DNA of 64,000 nucleotides from Cellvibrio sp. KY-YJ-3 (GTDB taxonomy: Bacteria; Pseudomonadota; Gammaproteobacteria; Pseudomonadales; Cellvibrionaceae). The notes beneath the pieces were generated by a model. It was not told the DNA's origin. It made no database searches and worked only from the letters and a program-made list of their open reading frames with translations. Location: the NCBI RefSeq assembly GCF_008806955.1, contig NZ_CP031727.1, forward strand, positions 3,920,001-3,984,000, in the 5' to 3' direction. The position numbers and the translations under genes are program-made. Below, in pieces: positions 40,637-50,312 of the stretch; position 1 is the first letter of the stretch; each line of letters opens with the position of its first letter.

Positions 40637-40707
40637 GTTTCTCTCGCGAGGGTTAAAAGGAATTATATAAATAGGGAGTTTGCAGTGCGGCTTTTTGAAT
40701 TGCAGTG

Positions 40708-42327
40708 TTACGAACTGCAAGACAGCATGGAACAACCGGCCTTGTGCCGCGCCCACTCAGGTCGCTTGGCATAATAGGATTCAAATTCAGGCTGCTCAGC
40801 GTAGGGGTTGCGCAACAGCTGTAACAATCGCTCAATTTCAGAGGCATCACCAAGGGTCGCCTTATCGATTGCCTGCTGTGCCAAATAATTGCGCAACACA
40901 TATTTGGGATTTGTGCGATTCATGAGCGCGCGCCGCGCTTCGTCCGACACATTATGTAACACCGCATCCTGCTGTAAACGCTGCCCATACGCACGCAACC
41001 AACTGATCATCGTGCTTTTGGCATCCCCAGTCGGCTCTTGATAATAGGCGAATGCCACTTTATCAAACCATTGTTGATCGCTGTACTGATCAATGTCATC
41101 CACTGAATATTGCGCAAGCTGGCGATAAAAAATTGTCATATCAATTTCTACGGTTTGCAGCGCGAGCAATAAATTGTCTGTTAGAGTTTCGTCCTGTGCG
41201 GGGTCAAATTGATATAAACCTAATTTGCTCGCCATGTCGCGCTGGGCACAGCGCTCATACTCAATACGGTATTGCTCTAATGCAATTTGCAAAGGTTCGA
41301 CAGCATTGATGAGCGGATAAATAGCATTGGCCAATTGCGTTAAATTCCACAGCGCAATCCGCGGTTGATTGCCAAAGCGATAACGGCGACCTTGCGCATC
41401 GGTAGTATTGGGAGTCCAATCGGGGTCATAACCTTCCAGCCAACCGTAAGGGCCGTAATCAATCGTCAATCCAAGAATCGACATATTGTCTGTATTCATC
41501 ACACCATGAACAAAACCAACGCGCATCCAGTGCGCGATTAATTGCGCTGTAGCAATACAGACTTCAGTAAACCACTGCACATATATATCGACACCAATGT
41601 CATTATTTTTGGCAGACAATAAATGCGGAAAATCGGTGCGGATGGTGAAATCTGCCAAACGTTTTAATAATTGATTGTCACCGCGCGAGGATAAAATTTC
41701 AAAATTACCAAAGCGGGTAAAACTGGGCGCAACACGGCATACAATCGCACCTGGCTCAAATTCAGGGTTGCCGTCGTAAAACATATCGCGCCTGACTTTT
41801 TCACCAGTAGTCACCAAACTGAGTGCACGGGTGGTGGGAACACCCAAGTGAAACATAGCTTCACTGCATAAAAATTCGCGCACCGATGAGCGTAATACTG
41901 CCAAGCCATCCGCACTGCGCGAGTAAGGAGTGGGGCCGGCGCCTTTTAATTGCAGTGTCCAGTGCTCGCCTTTGCTATTGATCACTTCACCCAAATTAAT
42001 CGCGCGCCCATCGCCCAACTGCCCTGCCCAATTCCCAAATTGATGACCACCGTAGCAACAGGCGTGAGGCTCCATCCCAGCGAGCAATTGATTGCCCGCA
42101 AATACCTGCGCGAATTCCGCTTGTTGAAATATAGCGGCAGGCAAATCTACTAACGCTGCCACTTCTGCTGCGCCCGCCAGAAGTTGCGGATTAGTTACCG
42201 ATGTAGGATTTACTCGCGAATAAATGGCGCCAACAACCTGACGACGAAAATTTTCAGTTTCCGGATCAGCGGGTAATTGATGCACCAGACGATTATCGAA
42301 CAGTAGATCATGCAGGGAAGATTTCAT
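40708..42327 (-). CDS. selO: SelO/YdiU protein adenylyltransferase (AMPylase)
   Basis: A 539-residue SelO pseudokinase-fold enzyme that transfers AMP to Ser, Thr or Tyr of target proteins in redox stress. Typical sequences are CYGGHQFGNWAGQLGDGRAINLGE, LQLKGAGPTPYSRSADG, VRREMF-like VRRDMF and the FVHGVMNTDNMSILGLTIDYGPYGWL active site. The protein ends CSS, so the third residue from the end is Cys where human SELENOO has selenocysteine. The full family length is present. Confidence 0.95.
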   Translation of the reverse strand: MKSSLHDLLFDNRLVHQLPADPETENFRRQVVGAIYSRVNPTSVTNPQLLAGAAEVAALVDLPAAIFQQAEFAQVFAGNQLLAGMEPHACCYGGHQFGNWAGQLGDGRAINLGEVINSKGEHWTLQLKGAGPTPYSRSADGLAVLRSSVREFLCSEAMFHLGVPTTRALSLVTTGEKVRRDMFYDGNPEFEPGAIVCRVAPSFTRFGNFEILSSRGDNQLLKRLADFTIRTDFPHLLSAKNNDIGVDIYVQWFTEVCIATAQLIAHWMRVGFVHGVMNTDNMSILGLTIDYGPYGWLEGYDPDWTPNTTDAQGRRYRFGNQPRIALWNLTQLANAIYPLINAVEPLQIALEQYRIEYERCAQRDMASKLGLYQFDPAQDETLTDNLLLALQTVEIDMTIFYRQLAQYSVDDIDQYSDQQWFDKVAFAYYQEPTGDAKSTMISWLRAYGQRLQQDAVLHNVSDEARRALMNRTNPKYVLRNYLAQQAIDKATLGDASEIERLLQLLRNPYAEQPEFESYYAKRPEWARHKAGCSMLSCSS

Positions 42328-42428
42328 AAGGGTTTACGCAAGAAGCGCCCGGCTCCAGACAAGTATTAATTTAAAAAATGAGATTAAAACCGAAGCGAAA
42401 CTTGATGTAGCGAGTGATAAAAAAATAA

Positions 42429-42812
42429 TTACTTTATGCCAAGTAATTCAATTTTGTAGCCATCCGGGTCTTCAACAAACGCGAGGATTGTTGTGCCGTG
42501 CATCATGGGGCCCGGTTCACGCACAATTTTTCCACCGCTCGCACGGATTTTGTCGCAAGTGGCATAAACATCATCGCACCCTAAAGCAATATGACCATAG
42601 CCCTTACCCAGATCATAACTTTCCACACCATAGTTATAGGTTAGCTCGATCACGCTATTGTTTGCTTCATCGCCATAACCAACAAACGCAAGGGTAAATT
42701 TTCCTTCCGGATAATCATGCTGACGCAATAATTTCATGCCCAACACTTGAGTATAAAAGTCGATTGATTTTTGCAAGTTACCCACTCGCAACATGGTGTG
42801 AAGAATACGCAT
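42429..42812 (-). CDS. gloA: Lactoylglutathione lyase (glyoxalase I)
   Basis: A 127-residue glyoxalase I converting the methylglyoxal-glutathione hemithioacetal to S-lactoylglutathione. The four metal ligands fall at H5, E56, H74 and E122, exactly the E. coli positions. The short length and the lack of the extra loops of human-type enzymes suggest the Ni2+-activated class. It lies 101 bp downstream of... the selO gene start side, same strand, as a probable single gene or with the Omp85-like gene behind which it follows by 32 bp. Confidence 0.96.
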   Translation of the reverse strand: MRILHTMLRVGNLQKSIDFYTQVLGMKLLRQHDYPEGKFTLAFVGYGDEANNSVIELTYNYGVESYDLGKGYGHIALGCDDVYATCDKIRASGGKIVREPGPMMHGTTILAFVEDPDGYKIELLGIK

Positions 42813-42844
42813 CAGATTACCTTTTCATAAACGACATAAAAATG

Positions 42845-44575
42845 TTAAAAGCGTTGCTTCGCACCGATGGTAATTTGATATTTGCCCAAACCTTCGCGCG
42901 CGGTAGTGGGGGTCGCCACATCAATATGCACAACGTTCCCAATACGCACTTTGCTGGAACTTAAACGCAGACCAAAACCGACATTGCTCAGCAGCGGGCT
43001 GTAACCATATTGTTCAATGCCCCACGCCTTGCCCATATCAAAAAACACCACGGTGCCGACCCGCATCAGGTTGAAAATGTGGAGATCTGAGAAGTAGCGA
43101 TGCTCCACGGTAAACACATAGCTTTCATTGCCGCGCTGGTAATCGGTGGGATAGCCGCGCAAGCCCGTAATATCACCCAAGGTTATCTCTTCGTATTGGG
43201 CGAGATCCTGCCCCAAATCGTAACGAAGGCCCATGTACCAACGGCGCTTTTCATCCTGAAAGTAGTTGTAGTTAACATTGAAGCTGACAATGGTGGTATT
43301 GACGTCATCCAAACTCGAATAGTGGCGACCGTCCAGAGTAAGGCCAGCTTCCAGAATGTGATGTTTACTCACCTCCATCACGTTGGTGTAAGTGCCTATA
43401 TAGCGAATGACATCAGCACTATTGTCTAGTGTGCGGCCGCCATAACCTACACGCATGGTCATATTTTGCCCGAGCGCAATATCTTCCGGGCGCTGGATTT
43501 GGTTTACGTTTTTGAAGACACCGAAACGATTTTCCAGAAATTGGTATTCAACCCAGGGGTAAACCGCTTTGCGTTGTTCGGGAATAGTCTGCAGGGTTTC
43601 AGGCGAGGGATAAAAGTTATCTTCCTCGTTAGAAAAACCCACCAACCAGCGCTGGGTATAGTTGGTGCTTATATCACTCGCAATACCAAAATAAACCTGA
43701 TTGTTCATGGTTTGGTGTTGGAATTCGTTGATCTCGACATCCATATGTCGGATGGTTTCTTCGAGTGTTACATCCTGGGTATAAAAACCAGCAGACCACG
43801 GACTCTTCAGTGAATAGAAAGGGCGAGAGACATCGATAATCATATCGCTGCCATCACTGGTATCGGCGTAATAAAACTTGACTGCAATTTGGGAATTGAA
43901 GATATGCGGGTTGCGGAAGTCGTAATTCACTAAATTTCGCTGGGCGTTTTCTTCATAGCCCACAGTCAGGCTATTGCCCGACCCCAGAATGTTGCCGTCG
44001 GAAATAGCAAAACCCGAGTTAGTTCCCTCGGACTCCTTACTGACCGAAAATTGCGGCTCTAATGCCCAGGCGTCTTGAGTGACGACCACCAAATCGACCT
44101 GCTCATCGCACACACTGAGCGGCAAAATATAGGCATTGGTTAAGTAGGGGCGCTTGCGCAGAATACGCTCGCTCTCTTGTACCTGCGATACATCCAAAGG
44201 CTGCCCCTCTTCAAAGAGCAGCTGCGCTTCAATTACATGAGGGCGTGTATTGACGTGTAGTTTATTCAGGAAGAGATAGAGGCTGTTATTTTCACGCGGG
44301 TCATCCTTATCAAAAATCGACAGGCTGTTGTATTGAATATGGCGAATCCGCTTGCCTTCCATGCCGGCAAATACATTCGTTTCGACACGGGCATGGGCAT
44401 CGGTAATAGCAAGTTTTTTAGCGCGACTTGAATCAAATGGTACACAGCTGGAATCATCTGCCATAGCAGGCTTATCCGCTTCTGCACTGGCAGCCACTGA
44501 TAAGGTGGCCAATACCGCCAAGCACCAACATCCAGTTGTACTCAATAACCCTTTACCCGGGGTTTTGCTCATCAT
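42845..44575 (-). CDS. Omp85/BamA-like outer-membrane protein with a single POTRA
   Basis: A 576-residue exported protein. After a signal peptide (about 1-32), one POTRA-like unit (EAQLLFEEGQPLDVSQVQESERILRKRPYLTNAYI) leads into a predicted 16-strand barrel ending in KQRF, with the C-terminal Phe of outer-membrane proteins. The Omp85 L6 motif GLRGY is present at about residue 470. It is much shorter than BamA (five POTRAs) and lacks the three POTRAs of TamA. It could be a surface antigen D15-like transporter or insertase of unknown substrate. Confidence 0.78.
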   Translation of the reverse strand: MMSKTPGKGLLSTTGCWCLAVLATLSVAASAEADKPAMADDSSCVPFDSSRAKKLAITDAHARVETNVFAGMEGKRIRHIQYNSLSIFDKDDPRENNSLYLFLNKLHVNTRPHVIEAQLLFEEGQPLDVSQVQESERILRKRPYLTNAYILPLSVCDEQVDLVVVTQDAWALEPQFSVSKESEGTNSGFAISDGNILGSGNSLTVGYEENAQRNLVNYDFRNPHIFNSQIAVKFYYADTSDGSDMIIDVSRPFYSLKSPWSAGFYTQDVTLEETIRHMDVEINEFQHQTMNNQVYFGIASDISTNYTQRWLVGFSNEEDNFYPSPETLQTIPEQRKAVYPWVEYQFLENRFGVFKNVNQIQRPEDIALGQNMTMRVGYGGRTLDNSADVIRYIGTYTNVMEVSKHHILEAGLTLDGRHYSSLDDVNTTIVSFNVNYNYFQDEKRRWYMGLRYDLGQDLAQYEEITLGDITGLRGYPTDYQRGNESYVFTVEHRYFSDLHIFNLMRVGTVVFFDMGKAWGIEQYGYSPLLSNVGFGLRLSSSKVRIGNVVHIDVATPTTAREGLGKYQITIGAKQRF

Positions 44576-44713
44576 AGTGTCTCAGACGCTCGCTTTAGAT
44601 GACGACAGACAGGTAAACCTTGGACTCAGCAATCACTAGTTAAGTTCAGGATAACAGGCGCGCACCTTAGCATAGGGTAATTCAGGCGCCTAGCAACGCG
44701 CTGTAAAGGCTTG

Positions 44714-45496
44714 TTAGTGATGGTGATGTTCGTGCGTGTCAGTGTCTTCTGCGGCAGATGATGACTGCTGGTGATGTTCATGGGATGGTGAATCGGTAGC
44801 CGCAGGTTCCTGGTGGTTGTGATGGTGCCCATGCCCTCCGGCGCCCCAGAGCGTCCAGAGACCAAAGAGGATAATCATAATCGCCATAGCCCAACGCAGA
44901 TGACGCAGTTGCAGCAGCCTATTAAGCTGTTGGGCTGCCAACCCCGCGAGCAGTAAACTCGGCAAGGTTCCAGCGCCAAATGCCAACATGGTGAAGCCAC
45001 TCAGTGCCCAGTGCCCCTGCGCCATGCTGTAAGCCAGTGCGGAGTAAACCAAACCACACGGCAACCACCCCCAAAGCGCGCCGAGCAATAAGCCTTTGCC
45101 GGGATGATTAACAGGCATCAGTCTTTTACCAATAGGCTGCAGATAAGCCCATAGATAGCGGCCAGCAGACTCCAGATAGGTTAATCCATGCCACCAGTTG
45201 GCTAAATACAGCCCCATGGCAATCAATAATAACCCTGCCAGCCAACGCAACCACGCAGCACCTCCCGAGGCGGTAATTTGCTGGGCAAACACACCGACCA
45301 AAACCCCCATCAGTACATAACTCAGCAGGCGGCCAATATTGTAGGAGCAGAGGATAATAAAACGACGTCGCGACTCTTGTGCAGGCACCGCCATACTCAA
45401 AGCGCCCATGATGCCGCCACACATACCAATGCAATGGGCACTGCTAAACAGCCCCAATAAAAATGCAGTGACCATGACCGACCAATCAATACTCAT
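44714..45496 (-). CDS. TauE/SafE-family membrane protein with His-rich C-terminus
   Basis: A 260-residue protein with about six membrane helices and the FSSAHCIGMCGGIMGAL signature of the TauE/SafE (UreH-like) membrane family encoded next to ccoS in Pseudomonas and other cbb3 clusters. Residues 218-260 form a hydrophilic tail with 13 His (HGHHHNH, HEHH and HEHHHH clusters), suggesting metal, probably copper, binding. It overlaps the ccoS stop (ATGA), so it belongs to the ccoGHIS operon. The transported substrate is not known. Confidence 0.85.
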   Translation of the reverse strand: MSIDWSVMVTAFLLGLFSSAHCIGMCGGIMGALSMAVPAQESRRRFIILCSYNIGRLLSYVLMGVLVGVFAQQITASGGAAWLRWLAGLLLIAMGLYLANWWHGLTYLESAGRYLWAYLQPIGKRLMPVNHPGKGLLLGALWGWLPCGLVYSALAYSMAQGHWALSGFTMLAFGAGTLPSLLLAGLAAQQLNRLLQLRHLRWAMAIMIILFGLWTLWGAGGHGHHHNHQEPAATDSPSHEHHQQSSSAAEDTDTHEHHHH

Positions 45497-45687
45497 TCCG
45501 CTGTTTTCTCTGCGTCAGTTTTGGCAGAGTCATCTTTTTTAGGCTGTTCAGCATCAAACAGTATGCGATGAGCTTCGGTATCCAGATTGTCGTACTGGCC
45601 ATTATTGATCGCCCAAAACAGCGCTTTTACCGCCAGCGCGATAAATACAAGCGCACAGGGAACCAAAAAATACAGACTTTCCATCAA
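45493..45687 (-). CDS. ccoS: cbb3 oxidase maturation protein CcoS
   Basis: A 64-residue single-helix protein (MESLYFLVPCALVFIALAVKALFWAINNGQYDNLD). CcoS is needed to insert heme b/copper cofactors into CcoN. The FWAINNGQYDNLDT stretch is characteristic. It lies 35 bp after ccoI and overlaps the next gene. Confidence 0.94.
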   Translation of the reverse strand: MMESLYFLVPCALVFIALAVKALFWAINNGQYDNLDTEAHRILFDAEQPKKDDSAKTDAEKTAE

Positions 45688-45722
45688 TAGACCCAGAGTA
45701 AAGACACTCGTTTTAAAGGACG

Positions 45723-48167
45723 TTAATCCATCAAACGCAGTGCGTTGAAAATCACCACTAGCGAACTGGCAGTCATGCCAATTGCTGCCAACCAGGGCGG
45801 AATCATACCCGCCGCGGCCAAGGGTAACGCGAGCAGATTATAGACAAGCGAGTAGCGCAAATTCTGGCGAATAATACCTTTAGTGCGCCGCGCTATATCC
45901 AAAGCCTCGGCCAACACCGCCAGACGATCATTGAGCAATACCGCATCGGCACGGGTTTGCGCCAAATCCGACGCGGAAGCCATAGCGACCGACACATCGG
46001 CCCCGGATAACACCGGTATATCGTTGATGCCATCGCCAATCATCAGCACTTTATCACCTGCCGCTTGACGCTGGCTCAAGTGCGACAATTTGTCGCCCGG
46101 TTTGGCACCCGCCATAAACTCATCAATACCGAGATTCCGTGCAAGCTGGGCAACAGCGCCGCTCTGGTCACCGCTGAGCAACTCCACCGCAATCCCACGC
46201 GACTTGAGGCTGGTGATAAGCGCCGCTGCATCGGGCCGCACTTCATCGACCAAACCTATCCAGGCCAAGGGTTGTTGTTCGCTGGCAAGCAACAACCAAA
46301 GATGTTGATCGTCAGGTAAGGCCAATGGGGGCGTCCCTACAGCAGAACCAAACTGACCGGCAAACTCAATAGTACCCAAGCGATAACCCACACCATCAAT
46401 TTGCCCTTCCACGCCAGCCGCGGTGGTTTGTTTCACCGCTGTTGCGGTGTAGACATCTTGCCAAGGCATAAACGCCGCCGCCAGCGGATGGTTAGAGCCG
46501 GCCTCCAATGCCGCTGCTATGCCAAGTAATCTATCGCGCGGCAGCGCCACTGATTCAAATATCCGCACCTCCGCCAAGGTAAACTGGCCTTTGGTGAGGG
46601 TGCCGGTTTTATCAAAAATAACGCGATTCACACTGTTCAGCGTTTCTATAACGTGGCCGCGCGCTACCAAAAACCCGCGTTTACGCAGGTTAGCAGTTGC
46701 TGCCGATAGTGCGGCGGGCATCGCCAAAGCCAAAGCACAGGGGCAAGTCACCACCAATACCGATAGTGTCACCCAAAGGGCATGCTCGGGGCGATACCAG
46801 AGCCAAAACGCAAATACGGCGGCACACACCACCAATAAGCGGGCAATAAAAAAGCGCGCGATACGGTCAGCACTCAGCACTTGCAGTGGTTTATCGTCAG
46901 CGGCCTGGCTGGCCAAGCGCTCAATGGCCGACAACTGGGTCGCAGCACCAAGCGCAGTTACTTCAACTTTCAATGGACTGTGATTATTCAAGGTGCCAGC
47001 AATCACCGAATCACCCGGTTTTTTAGTGACGGGCTGGGACTCACCGGTAAGTAACGCCTCAACTACTGCACTTTCACCGGCAACCACCCGGCCATCGCAG
47101 GGAAACGTGTCACCCGCTTTAACTAAAATAAGGTCGCCCAACTGCAGGGTTTTGATGGGCATTGACTCTTCAATTTCACAGCCATTTTCCGTGCGCAAAC
47201 AGCAGGCGGTTAACGGCATGAGTTGGGCGAGATTGCCAAACGCCAACCGGTTGCGATGACGCGCGCGCAACTCCACATAACGCCCCACCAACAAAAACAG
47301 GGTGAACATGGATACCGATTCAAAATACACCTCGCCGGTGCTGGTGACGGTGGCCCAAACACTCGCCAGATAGGCAAGGCCAATCGCCAGCGCGACCGGT
47401 ACATCCATCACTAAATGACACATTTGGATGCTGCGCCAAGCCGCTTGAAAAAAAGGCCAAGCCGAGAAAAACACCACAGGCGTGGCCACTAACATGGACA
47501 GCCAGCGCAAAAAATCCAACCAGAAATCCGTCGCGCCGGTGTACATACCCACCGCCACCATCATCGCCTGCATGGTGCCAAAACCGGCGACACCAATACG
47601 GAACAAGGCGATGCGGTTTTCTTTTTTAATTAATTGTTGCTGTTGGTCGTCCGTTGCCGGGCGCGGCACATAACCAATGGCATGGAGCGCAGCGAAGATC
47701 TCGCTCAAAGGCGCCTGTTCATCCCAAATCACCATGCAGCGATGTGTAGTGAGGTTCACCGTAACTGATTTAACCGCCGGATTTAGTTTGAGATGGGTTT
47801 CGATTAACCAGCTACAGGCCGCACAGGTTATACCTTCCAGCAGCAAGTTAGCCTGTTTGAGGCCGCCCGCTAACGGCAGCACAAACTCGGATTGCACTTC
47901 AGGTAAGTCATAAATTTCCCAGCGCTGGGCTACCCCTTGTGGTGATTCGCCGAAGGCTTCCGGGCGCTCACTGGTGGAAGTCCGAAACTGATAAAAACTA
48001 TCCAAACCGCCATCCACAATCGCCATCGCCACCGCCTGACAGCCGGGACAACACATGAGGCGTGTCTCACCTTGAATTTGTACGGGATAATAACTGGCAG
48101 CAGGAACCGGCAAGCCGCAGTGATAGCAAGCCTGAGCAGAAGTCGCTGAGGAGGCTGGTGACGCCAT
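45723..48167 (-). CDS. ccoI: Copper-exporting P1B-type ATPase CcoI (FixI)
   Basis: An 814-residue copper ATPase supplying copper to the cbb3 oxidase. It has an N-terminal Cys-rich zinc-ribbon-like region (CYHCGLP and MCCPGCQ), an HMA domain with GITCAACSW, eight membrane helices, the CPC metal site in VVTCPCALALAMPAA, the phosphorylation site DKTGTLT and the hinge GDGINDIPVL. The HMA Cys pair and CPC identify Cu+ specificity. It begins 11 bp after ccoH. Confidence 0.97.
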   Translation of the reverse strand: MASPASSATSAQACYHCGLPVPAASYYPVQIQGETRLMCCPGCQAVAMAIVDGGLDSFYQFRTSTSERPEAFGESPQGVAQRWEIYDLPEVQSEFVLPLAGGLKQANLLLEGITCAACSWLIETHLKLNPAVKSVTVNLTTHRCMVIWDEQAPLSEIFAALHAIGYVPRPATDDQQQQLIKKENRIALFRIGVAGFGTMQAMMVAVGMYTGATDFWLDFLRWLSMLVATPVVFFSAWPFFQAAWRSIQMCHLVMDVPVALAIGLAYLASVWATVTSTGEVYFESVSMFTLFLLVGRYVELRARHRNRLAFGNLAQLMPLTACCLRTENGCEIEESMPIKTLQLGDLILVKAGDTFPCDGRVVAGESAVVEALLTGESQPVTKKPGDSVIAGTLNNHSPLKVEVTALGAATQLSAIERLASQAADDKPLQVLSADRIARFFIARLLVVCAAVFAFWLWYRPEHALWVTLSVLVVTCPCALALAMPAALSAATANLRKRGFLVARGHVIETLNSVNRVIFDKTGTLTKGQFTLAEVRIFESVALPRDRLLGIAAALEAGSNHPLAAAFMPWQDVYTATAVKQTTAAGVEGQIDGVGYRLGTIEFAGQFGSAVGTPPLALPDDQHLWLLLASEQQPLAWIGLVDEVRPDAAALITSLKSRGIAVELLSGDQSGAVAQLARNLGIDEFMAGAKPGDKLSHLSQRQAAGDKVLMIGDGINDIPVLSGADVSVAMASASDLAQTRADAVLLNDRLAVLAEALDIARRTKGIIRQNLRYSLVYNLLALPLAAAGMIPPWLAAIGMTASSLVVIFNALRLMD

Positions 48168-48178
48168 GAATGACTCGA

Positions 48179-48724
48179 CTATTTGACGCGTGGCGCCAAC
48201 CCGGTTTTGTCACTAATACGAAAATCAATTTCTCCACTGAGGGTCCAGGGAGCTTCTTTACGCAGGGCAATATCGCCGATGGGATAAAGCGTCAGATACC
48301 AGGAATACTGGGGCTCAGTAGCCAAGGTGCCACGATATTGGCCTGGCGCAATGGCCTTGAGGTGGATAATTTGATCCTTTTCCTCCTTAACCGGATGTCC
48401 CATCATTAGCAGGATAGTATCTGGCAAGGACGCAGTATCGCCAACAGCACGGGTAAGGCTAATCATCACATCGCCACTGGTGCGATCAAAACGCAAATCC
48501 GCGAGCAACTCTAAATCCCGTGCGCGCTGATCCTGCTCCAGTGCCTGGTTGATCATGCGCCCTTCCTTGTAGTAATTATCGATAATCACATCGTCTGCCC
48601 CCTTGAGGGCAATGGTAACGGTGATGCTGCACATGATGATGATGTAAATCAGCGGGCTGAATACAAACCAAAACCAAAACTCCCGATACCAGGGCTTGGC
48701 ATTTTCTGCGACTAATTCACTCAT
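48179..48724 (-). CDS. ccoH: cbb3 assembly protein CcoH (FixH)
   Basis: A 181-residue FixH-family protein: short cytoplasmic N-terminus, one membrane helix (FWFVFSPLIYIIIMCSITVTIAL) and a periplasmic beta-rich domain. Its DDVIIDNYYKEGRMINQALEQDQRA stretch is diagnostic. CcoH interacts with CcoN and CcoP during oxidase assembly. It lies between ccoG and ccoI. Confidence 0.94.
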   Translation of the reverse strand: MSELVAENAKPWYREFWFWFVFSPLIYIIIMCSITVTIALKGADDVIIDNYYKEGRMINQALEQDQRARDLELLADLRFDRTSGDVMISLTRAVGDTASLPDTILLMMGHPVKEEKDQIIHLKAIAPGQYRGTLATEPQYSWYLTLYPIGDIALRKEAPWTLSGEIDFRISDKTGLAPRVK

Positions 48725-48772
48725 AACAAAATACCTGTTAAATCTGGTTAAAGGCCGCTGCCCAATAAGGGA

Positions 48773-50194
48773 TTAAGGCCCAATAAAAGTAGTGGTGTTA
48801 ATGGCCGTAAGCTCGGGGTTCTCACGTGCACGCACGCGGAAACGAATTTCGCTTTTTCGCGTTTTTAATTCAGATTTGGGAATAGTGACACGTACCGGTA
48901 CGGTTAGCACCTCCCCTTCCAGCGCAGGCATTGCCCGATACCCCTCAATCACAAAAGGATAATCACCCTCAACTTCCAGGTCGTAAGTATGGGTACTGCG
49001 ATCCATATTACTGATTTTGATGGTGTAGACGTTCTGGATATCGCTACCCACTACTCGATACATGCGCACACCGCGATCACGTTGGGCTTCAAGCCCGACC
49101 GGCACGCGGGTTGCAATCGAATAAACAAAAAGCGAGATCATGATGGTTAACATCAAACCATAGCCCAGCAGCCGCGGCCGGAAGACTTTGGTTTTGCCAT
49201 TTTGAATTGCATCCTCGGTGGTGAAACTGATCAGACCGCGCGGATAATCCATCTTATCCATCACGCTGTTACAGGCGTCCACGCAGAGGCCGCAATCGAT
49301 ACATTCAGCCTGCAGACCATCGCGAATATCGATATCTACTGGGCACACCTGCACACACCAGGAACAGTCAATACAATCGCCCAATCCCTGCGCCTTATAG
49401 TCATCACCCACTTTACGGGGGCCGCGCTTTTCTCCACGCAGCGGATTGTAGGAAACAGTGAGGGTATCCTGATCGTACATGACCGCTTGAAAACGCGCAT
49501 AGGGGCAGATGTATTTACAAAACTGCTCGCGCATAAAACCGGCGTTCATATAGGTAGCACCAACAAATAATGCAACCCAGAAAAAAGGGACCAGATCCAA
49601 ATTAAAGGTGAAGAAACTCACTACAAGCTCGCGAATTGGAGTGAAGTAGCCCACAAATGTCAGGGAAGTGATAATGCTAATCGCGATCCAAATAAATTGT
49701 TTGGCGCCCTTGCGCCACAACTTCTCAAAACCCCAGGGCTTGGCATCCAGTTTGATGCGCTTGTTACGATCGCCCTCGCAGACAAATTCCGCCCAGATAA
49801 ACATTTGGGTCCATACCGTTTGTGGGCAGGTAAAACCACACCATACACGCCCCACCAGCACGGTTACCGTAAACAATAAAAAGGCGGCGATTACCAGTAG
49901 CCAAGCGAGATACATCGCATCCTGCGGCCAAAATGTCAGCCACAAAATGTGGAACTTGCGCTCAGGCAAATCAAATAACATGGCCGGGCGACCATCAATC
50001 ACCAACCAGGGTAATAACAAGAAACCCAGCATCAGGGGTACGCCTGTGTAACGGCGCAGGCGCTGGTAAAAACCGGTGATACGGCGCATGTAAATTTTGT
50101 CATCCGCCTCGTAGAGATTTACATAGCGGATAACTGGCTCGGACGGCTTATTGTCAGGGGAATTGCTGGCAGGTTTTTCACTCAAGGGAACCAC
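48773..50194 (-). CDS. ccoG: Cytochrome oxidase accessory protein CcoG (RdxA/FixG)
   Basis: A 473-residue polyferredoxin-like membrane protein. It has five membrane helices, a GRVWCGFTCPQTVWTQMFIW motif, REQFCKYICPYARFQ, and two [4Fe-4S] clusters in CIDCSWCVQVCP and CIDCGLCVDAC, then a periplasmic C-terminal domain. CcoG acts as a copper reductase in oxidase assembly. The first in-frame start is GTG 50194; a TTG at 50185 has a better ribosome site (GAGGTG six bases upstream) and may be the true start. Confidence 0.95.
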   Translation of the reverse strand: MVPLSEKPASNSPDNKPSEPVIRYVNLYEADDKIYMRRITGFYQRLRRYTGVPLMLGFLLLPWLVIDGRPAMLFDLPERKFHILWLTFWPQDAMYLAWLLVIAAFLLFTVTVLVGRVWCGFTCPQTVWTQMFIWAEFVCEGDRNKRIKLDAKPWGFEKLWRKGAKQFIWIAISIITSLTFVGYFTPIRELVVSFFTFNLDLVPFFWVALFVGATYMNAGFMREQFCKYICPYARFQAVMYDQDTLTVSYNPLRGEKRGPRKVGDDYKAQGLGDCIDCSWCVQVCPVDIDIRDGLQAECIDCGLCVDACNSVMDKMDYPRGLISFTTEDAIQNGKTKVFRPRLLGYGLMLTIMISLFVYSIATRVPVGLEAQRDRGVRMYRVVGSDIQNVYTIKISNMDRSTHTYDLEVEGDYPFVIEGYRAMPALEGEVLTVPVRVTIPKSELKTRKSEIRFRVRARENPELTAINTTTFIGP

Positions 50195-50312
50195 CTCATT
50201 GGCTAGCCTCCCGGATAATCCGGGCGAGCTAAACAGATATCAAAAAAAACAGGGCGAAAAAAAAGGCAGGCCTGGGCCCGCCTTCCTTGTATAACAACCA
50301 GTTCGCCGGAAT

